This document shows positions 7,879 through 10,694 of a stretch of DNA of 10,694 nt, one piece after another. A program made the translations under genes and the position numbers. Source of the stretch: Legionellaceae bacterium (GTDB taxonomy: Bacteria; Pseudomonadota; Gammaproteobacteria; Legionellales; Legionellaceae). The stretch is taken from contig DAIDLK010000005.1 of NCBI GenBank assembly GCA_027449525.1, positions 1 to 10,694 of the forward strand, in the 5' to 3' direction. Within the stretch, counting starts at the first letter, position 1; every line of letters begins with the position of its first letter. Below the pieces are notes generated by a model. It searched no databases. It saw only the letters and a list, made by a program, of their open reading frames with translations, and was not told the origin of the DNA.

Positions 7879-7935
7879 AAAAATGCCTTATGATGCTGCA
7901 TGATGCCTCATGTTTATTTGGGAGAAAAGTATACC
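7879..7935. promoter_or_regulatory. Divergent lptD/amgK intergenic region
   Basis: The only real non-coding gap in the window (57 bp). It must carry or adjoin the start signals of both divergent operons. Seen directly: the lptD ribosome site (AAGG on the minus strand, plus-strand CCTT at 7886-7889), a triple 10-bp repeat, and GGAG at 7921-7924 placed 11 nt before the preferred amgK ATG at 7936. A possible amgK -10 is TATGAT at 7889-7894, but no convincing -35 precedes it, so that promoter call is weak. No terminator, tRNA or riboswitch is evident. Confidence 0.6.
7883..7912. repeat. Three consecutive 10-bp direct repeats upstream of lptD and amgK
   Basis: Three units stand head to tail without spacers: ATGCCTTATG (7883-7892), ATGCTGCATG (7893-7902) and ATGCCTCATG (7903-7912). 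Units 1 and 3 differ at one base, and all share ATGC at the start and ATG at the end. The 10-bp period is close to one helical turn, so a protein reading one unit would meet all three on the same face of the DNA. The block sits in the putative lptD leader, and unit 1 covers the lptD ribosome-binding site. It may be an operator or an RNA-level element, or chance slippage. Confidence 0.6.
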
Positions 7936-7936
7936 A
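7928..7936 (-). promoter_or_regulatory. Candidate extended -10 promoter element for the lptD operon
   Basis: Read on the minus strand, the bases are TGGTATACT: a TGn extension followed by TATACT, five of six matches to the sigma-70 -10 consensus. No good -35 lies 16-18 bp upstream, which is tolerable for extended -10 promoters. Transcription would begin near 7920, giving an lptD leader of roughly 40 nt that contains the triple repeat. The element overlaps the amgK start codon region, so polymerase binding here could interfere with amgK transcription. This is inferred from motif match only. Confidence 0.4.
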
Positions 7937-8937
7937 TGTCTGTTAGGCAAAACGCACTGAATGAGTGGCTTGGCTCGCTATTCAAACCATCAACCTATAC
8001 ATTAACGGCCATTCCTGGTGATGCGAGCTTTCGGCAGTATTTTCGCGTGCAACAAAACGATAGGAACGCCATTGTGATGGACGCACCACCTAATCGATTC
8101 GAAATGAAACCATTTATAGAAATTGCCAACCTTCTTAGGCAACAAGGGATTCATGCACCAGAAATATTCGCCAGTGATGAACGGCTAGGTTTCGCTTTAC
8201 TGGAGGATCTAGGCGATACGCTCTTATTCAGCCAGGCCAACTCGCGTGAGGTGCTTACCTATTACACCAAAGCACTGGATATTCTCATCACGCTACAGCA
8301 ACGGCTGACCAGTCACCCCCAACTGCCAGTATTTAATATTAACTTTATGCAACGAGAGATGAGTTTATTTCAAAGCTGGTTTCTTGAACAGTGGCTGGGC
8401 ATGCAGTTAACTGCCGCAGAAAAAAGCTGCATTCAACAAACCATGCAACAACTTACAAGCCATTTAGCCAGCCAACCGCAACAATTCATTCACCGTGATT
8501 TCCACTCACGTAATTTATTAGTCATTACGTCAGCGGCGCACCCACGCCTCGGTGTGATTGATTTTCAAGATGCCATGCTGGGGCCTTGGACTTACGACTT
8601 AGTCTCTTTAACCAAAGATTGCTACCTTCGTTGGCCCGAAGCACAGCAAAGCGAATGGGTTGGCTATTTTTATCAGCAATTGCCCAATCAATTTGGCTGG
8701 TCTTTGGCAGAATTTCAACACGCGGTGGATTGGTGTGGCCTGCAACGTCACTTGAAAGTTTTAGGAATTTTTTGTCGGTTACACCTGCGTGACAAAAAAT
8801 CAACCTACTTACACCACCTTCCGCTTACGCTTCAACACACCATGGATTGCCTAGCCCGTTACTCGTGCTTTCACCCGTTGTATGAATTCATGCAAGAGCG
8901 CGTCATTCATTCATTCGAGGCAAAGCAAACCAGATGA
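7936..8937 (+). CDS. amgK: N-acetylmuramate/N-acetylglucosamine anomeric kinase AmgK
   Basis: Phosphorylates salvaged MurNAc (and GlcNAc) at the anomeric carbon, giving the alpha-1-phosphate used by MurU in the peptidoglycan-recycling route that bypasses de novo UDP-MurNAc synthesis. The fold is aminoglycoside-phosphotransferase-like. With the start at 7936 it has 333 residues. Visible parts are the GDASFRQYFRV nucleotide loop at 28-38, FALLEDLGDTLL at 86-97, the catalytic HRDFHSRN with Asp188 and Asn193, and the metal-binding DFQDA with Asp209, followed by GPWTYDLVSLTKDCY, typical of AmgK rather than antibiotic kinases. In-frame ATGs at 7900 and 7903 add 12 or 11 residues but lie before the GGAG at 7921, so I prefer 7936. 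The divergent position next to lptD and the ATGA overlap with murU match the Pseudomonas arrangement and support the assignment. Confidence 0.92.
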   Translation: MSVRQNALNEWLGSLFKPSTYTLTAIPGDASFRQYFRVQQNDRNAIVMDAPPNRFEMKPFIEIANLLRQQGIHAPEIFASDERLGFALLEDLGDTLLFSQANSREVLTYYTKALDILITLQQRLTSHPQLPVFNINFMQREMSLFQSWFLEQWLGMQLTAAEKSCIQQTMQQLTSHLASQPQQFIHRDFHSRNLLVITSAAHPRLGVIDFQDAMLGPWTYDLVSLTKDCYLRWPEAQQSEWVGYFYQQLPNQFGWSLAEFQHAVDWCGLQRHLKVLGIFCRLHLRDKKSTYLHHLPLTLQHTMDCLARYSCFHPLYEFMQERVIHSFEAKQTR

Positions 8938-9593
8938 ACACAGCATTGATTTTTGCAGCCGGGCGTGGTGAGCGTTTACGTCCATTAACGAACCATCTTC
9001 CAAAAGCCTTGTGTGTGGTACACGGCAAACCTTTAATAGAACACCAAATTGCCGCGCTAGCAGCAGCCGGTTTTACCCGAATTATTATTAATCATGCTTA
9101 CTTGGGCGACCAAATCAAACGCTACTTAGGCAACGGGACACGTTTCAACGTTGAGATTATCTACAGCCCAGAACCTCCGGGAGCATTAGAGACAGCAGGA
9201 GCCATTATCAATGCGTTACCGTATATTAACAGCAGTCATTTTGTCACCGTCAGTGCCGACATCTATACGGCATTTAATTACAGTACGCTGCGCGCTCCGA
9301 GCGACGTTTACTTGGCGCACATTATTCTTGTACCCATTAAACCTGAACACCAGCACGGTGATTTCGCGCTAACCAGCAAACAGCTGGTGCAGAATAGCCC
9401 GCCCCATTACCTGTTCGGCAACATCGCTTGCTTTAGTCGACAAGCCTTCGCCACACGGCCACTGGACCGCTACTCAATCACACAGTTATTACGCACCTGG
9501 GCCACCAACCAACAATTGTCCGGTGAGCTCTATGTTGGGGCATGGTTTGATACCGGAACCCCTGCGCGTCTAGCACTGGCTCGCTGCCATTAG
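8934..9593 (+). CDS. murU: N-acetylmuramate-1-phosphate uridylyltransferase MurU
   Basis: Transfers UMP from UTP to MurNAc alpha-1-phosphate, forming UDP-MurNAc that re-enters cell-wall synthesis after the MurA-MurB steps. The pathway is known in Pseudomonas to give partial protection from fosfomycin. The 219 residues fit the family. Visible motifs are the nucleotide-binding FAAGRGERLRPLT at 7-19 followed by LPKAL, ALETAGAI at 84-91, an acidic metal site around Asp109, and the C-terminal YVGAWFDTGTPARL at 200-213 with Asp206. The metal motif reads SADIY where MurU relatives commonly have NGD, a modest divergence. The ATG overlaps the amgK stop as ATGA. The stop at 9591-9593 overlaps the stop of the convergent small gene. 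General sugar-nucleotidyltransferases are the alternative, but the amgK partner makes MurU much more likely. Confidence 0.92.
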   Translation: MNTALIFAAGRGERLRPLTNHLPKALCVVHGKPLIEHQIAALAAAGFTRIIINHAYLGDQIKRYLGNGTRFNVEIIYSPEPPGALETAGAIINALPYINSSHFVTVSADIYTAFNYSTLRAPSDVYLAHIILVPIKPEHQHGDFALTSKQLVQNSPPHYLFGNIACFSRQAFATRPLDRYSITQLLRTWATNQQLSGELYVGAWFDTGTPARLALARCH

Positions 9594-9970
9594 TTATTAC
9601 TGGAAGGAACAGGCATCTCTTCTGGTTTGGTTCGAATTGGAGCGGTACCGAGTTCAGGTGTTGCGGTCAAGTCGGCTGTTGGTTCAGGTGCAACAGCAGC
9701 CAGCTGCTCAGCACGTTGCGCACGTAACTCCTCGATAGTGATCATCGGCTGGCCAGCCCATGGATTACCTGCTTGTGTGGTAAATTCTTGCACTACATTT
9801 TGCGAAAAAGCATCAATAGCAGTGACTAAATCGGCAAATTTCTTTTCTTTATTTTGCGCTGCCAAGATTTGCTCGAATCGTTGCGAAAAATAACCAGCGG
9901 CCTCTGGTGAGTTAGCGGTAAACGCTAACAACTCTTCCAACGCCGCTTTGCTGGGTAAATGTTCTGCCAT
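9590..9970 (-). CDS. Small hypothetical protein coupled to fadE
   Basis: I do not recognise this 126-residue protein. It has no signal peptide or membrane segment. Residues 1-65 look helical and amphipathic (LEELLAFTANSPEAAGYF, then RFEQILAAQ). Residues 66-90 include PWAGQPMITIEELRAQ. The tail from about 91 is low-complexity, rich in Ala, Pro, Thr and Glu and probably disordered. The start at 9970 is well supported: GGAG at 9981-9978 spaced 7 nt, and the ATG follows the fadE stop after a single base, so translation is probably coupled. A longer reading from 10084 would run deep inside fadE and is unlikely. The size and helical head with a disordered tail loosely recall phasin-like granule proteins, but I see no motif to support that. 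Its position suggests a link to fatty-acid degradation. Confidence 0.72.
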   Translation of the reverse strand: MAEHLPSKAALEELLAFTANSPEAAGYFSQRFEQILAAQNKEKKFADLVTAIDAFSQNVVQEFTTQAGNPWAGQPMITIEELRAQRAEQLAAVAPEPTADLTATPELGTAPIRTKPEEMPVPSSNN

Positions 9971-9971
9971 A

Positions 9972-10694
9972 CTATTTCTCCAAGGGATTGGGATAATTAC
10001 CAATGAGTGACTCGAACGATTTATTTTGCATTGCCCTAAAAGAAAACTCATCCACTTGAATCGCGTCCCAACGGGCCGCTTCAACCGCTAAAATGCACTG
10101 CATTTCTTCGGTAGTTATTTCTTGGTTAGCGACTAAATCGCTCAAATCCTGATGCAGATGCATGGCCTCCAAGCGTGTTTTGCCACGAATTTTTTTGTAC
10201 AATGCTGCATGTTCTACTAGTCCTTGAAAAGCGAGCTCAACCCGATCGATAGGTTGCTTGGCATCTCCTGAAAGATACAATGCTTCCACCAACCCCTGGC
10301 GATATCGATTATTCGTGGTCATGCATTGTGCTAATTGATGGTCAACTTTATCGCTTGGATAACGCCGACAGGCACCAAACGGAAAAGCAACGATGCGCAT
10401 GATCCAACCTAAAAACCGCACAGGAAAATTACGACATAACCCAAGTAACGCTTGCTCTGCTTGGTAGAAGCAATAGTTTACTCCCCATTGTGCATGCAAC
10501 ACCTCATCTGAATGTACCTGACTACCTGTTTGAGTAACACGCAAGGCAGCCATCGCAAGATACAGGTACGACAACGCATCAGCCAAACGAGCGGATAGTC
10601 GCTCTTTACGCTTGAAGTCACCACCTAAAACGATCAGTGATAGATCGGCCAGCCAAGCAAATACGTAACTCAAATGACTTAATCGCTGGTATTG
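9972..10694 (-). CDS. fadE: Acyl-CoA dehydrogenase FadE, C-terminal part (gene runs off the window)
   Basis: C-terminal 240 residues of the large FadE-type acyl-CoA dehydrogenase that performs the first, FAD-dependent step of fatty-acid beta-oxidation. They match the C-terminal extension characteristic of FadE (DUF1974): LADLSLIVLGGDFKRKERLSARLADALSYLYLA, then HAQWGVNYCFYQAEQAL, NFPVRFLGWIMRIVAFPFG, and AVEAARWDAIQVDEF near the end. E. coli FadE is about 814 residues, so the catalytic N-terminal two-thirds lies beyond base 10694. The frame is open to the window edge and upstream codons (QYQRLSH) continue the family pattern, so the TTG at 10673 is not the start. The end PNPLEK is shorter than the E. 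coli tail. The stop at 9974-9972 is followed after one base by the small gene's ATG. Confidence 0.9.
   Translation of the reverse strand, partial: QYQRLSHLSYVFAWLADLSLIVLGGDFKRKERLSARLADALSYLYLAMAALRVTQTGSQVHSDEVLHAQWGVNYCFYQAEQALLGLCRNFPVRFLGWIMRIVAFPFGACRRYPSDKVDHQLAQCMTTNNRYRQGLVEALYLSGDAKQPIDRVELAFQGLVEHAALYKKIRGKTRLEAMHLHQDLSDLVANQEITTEEMQCILAVEAARWDAIQVDEFSFRAMQNKSFESLIGNYPNPLEK

Noticed and set aside
7900..7935. Earlier in-frame ATGs (7900, 7903) as the amgK start
   Set aside because: They lie in the repeat block without a ribosome site, and the extra residues do not resemble AmgK N-termini. GGAG at 7921-7924 points to the ATG at 7936.
8525..8803. 92-residue minus-strand open frame opposite amgK
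   Set aside because: It covers the reverse of the AmgK catalytic region and has no independent support.
7936..8937. Aminoglycoside resistance kinase
   Set aside because: The HRDFHSRN and DFQDAMLGPWTYDLVSL pattern, the murU partner and the lptD neighbour fit AmgK. The fold resemblance alone does not imply resistance.
9971..10084. A 38-residue N-terminal extension of the small gene beside fadE
   Set aside because: It lies wholly within the fadE C-terminal coding region in another frame. The ATG at 9970 has a well-spaced GGAG and fits the coupled stop-start arrangement.
10671..10673. TTG as start codon of a 233-residue stand-alone protein
   Set aside because: The frame is open to the window edge, and the codons upstream (QYQRLSH) continue the FadE pattern. 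It is an internal codon of a truncated gene.
1..10694. CRISPR array, tRNA/rRNA, insertion sequence, prophage or integrase
   Set aside because: Coding sequence fills almost the whole window. I saw no repeat-spacer pattern, terminal inverted repeats, transposase motif or structured RNA gene.

Overview
This window looks like the chromosome of a gram-negative gammaproteobacterium. It carries the conserved outer-membrane biogenesis block lptD-surA-pdxA. Divergent from lptD is the peptidoglycan-recycling pair amgK-murU, an arrangement also known from Pseudomonas. A FadE-type acyl-CoA dehydrogenase lies beside them. Base composition is moderate (sampled lines run from under 30 to the high 40s % GC) and gene packing is extreme. 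The only real gap is 57 bp, between lptD and amgK. The taxon cannot be fixed from sequence alone. A Legionella/Coxiella-like, protist-associated lineage is plausible because of the eukaryote-type tubulin-tyrosine-ligase protein, but this is inference.

Layout: (1) About 1-2639, plus strand: a two-gene translationally coupled unit. It encodes a pyruvate/2-oxo-acid decarboxylase-type thiamine-diphosphate enzyme and a tubulin-tyrosine-ligase (TTL) family ATP-grasp protein. (2) 2609-7878, minus strand: lptD-surA-pdxA-folA, four genes joined by ATGA overlaps or one-base gaps. folA converges on the TTL gene with a 31-nt overlap. (3) 7879-7935: divergent promoter region containing three consecutive 10-bp repeats and a probable extended -10 element for lptD. 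(4) 7936-9593, plus strand: amgK-murU, overlapping by ATGA. (5) 9590-10694, minus strand: the C-terminal part of fadE, running off the window, coupled to a small unrecognised gene that converges on murU with overlapping stop codons.

How the genes work together: LptD is the outer-membrane LPS translocon, and SurA is the periplasmic chaperone that delivers outer-membrane proteins such as LptD. AmgK and MurU turn salvaged N-acetylmuramate into UDP-MurNAc. The central block is therefore about building and recycling the cell envelope, with PdxA (vitamin B6) and FolA (tetrahydrofolate) as cofactor genes in the same transcript. The most unusual element is the decarboxylase-TTL pair. TTL enzymes are known mainly as eukaryotic tubulin-modifying amino-acid ligases. 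Here one is tightly coupled to a decarboxylase with a complete catalytic set, which I cannot match to a described pathway.
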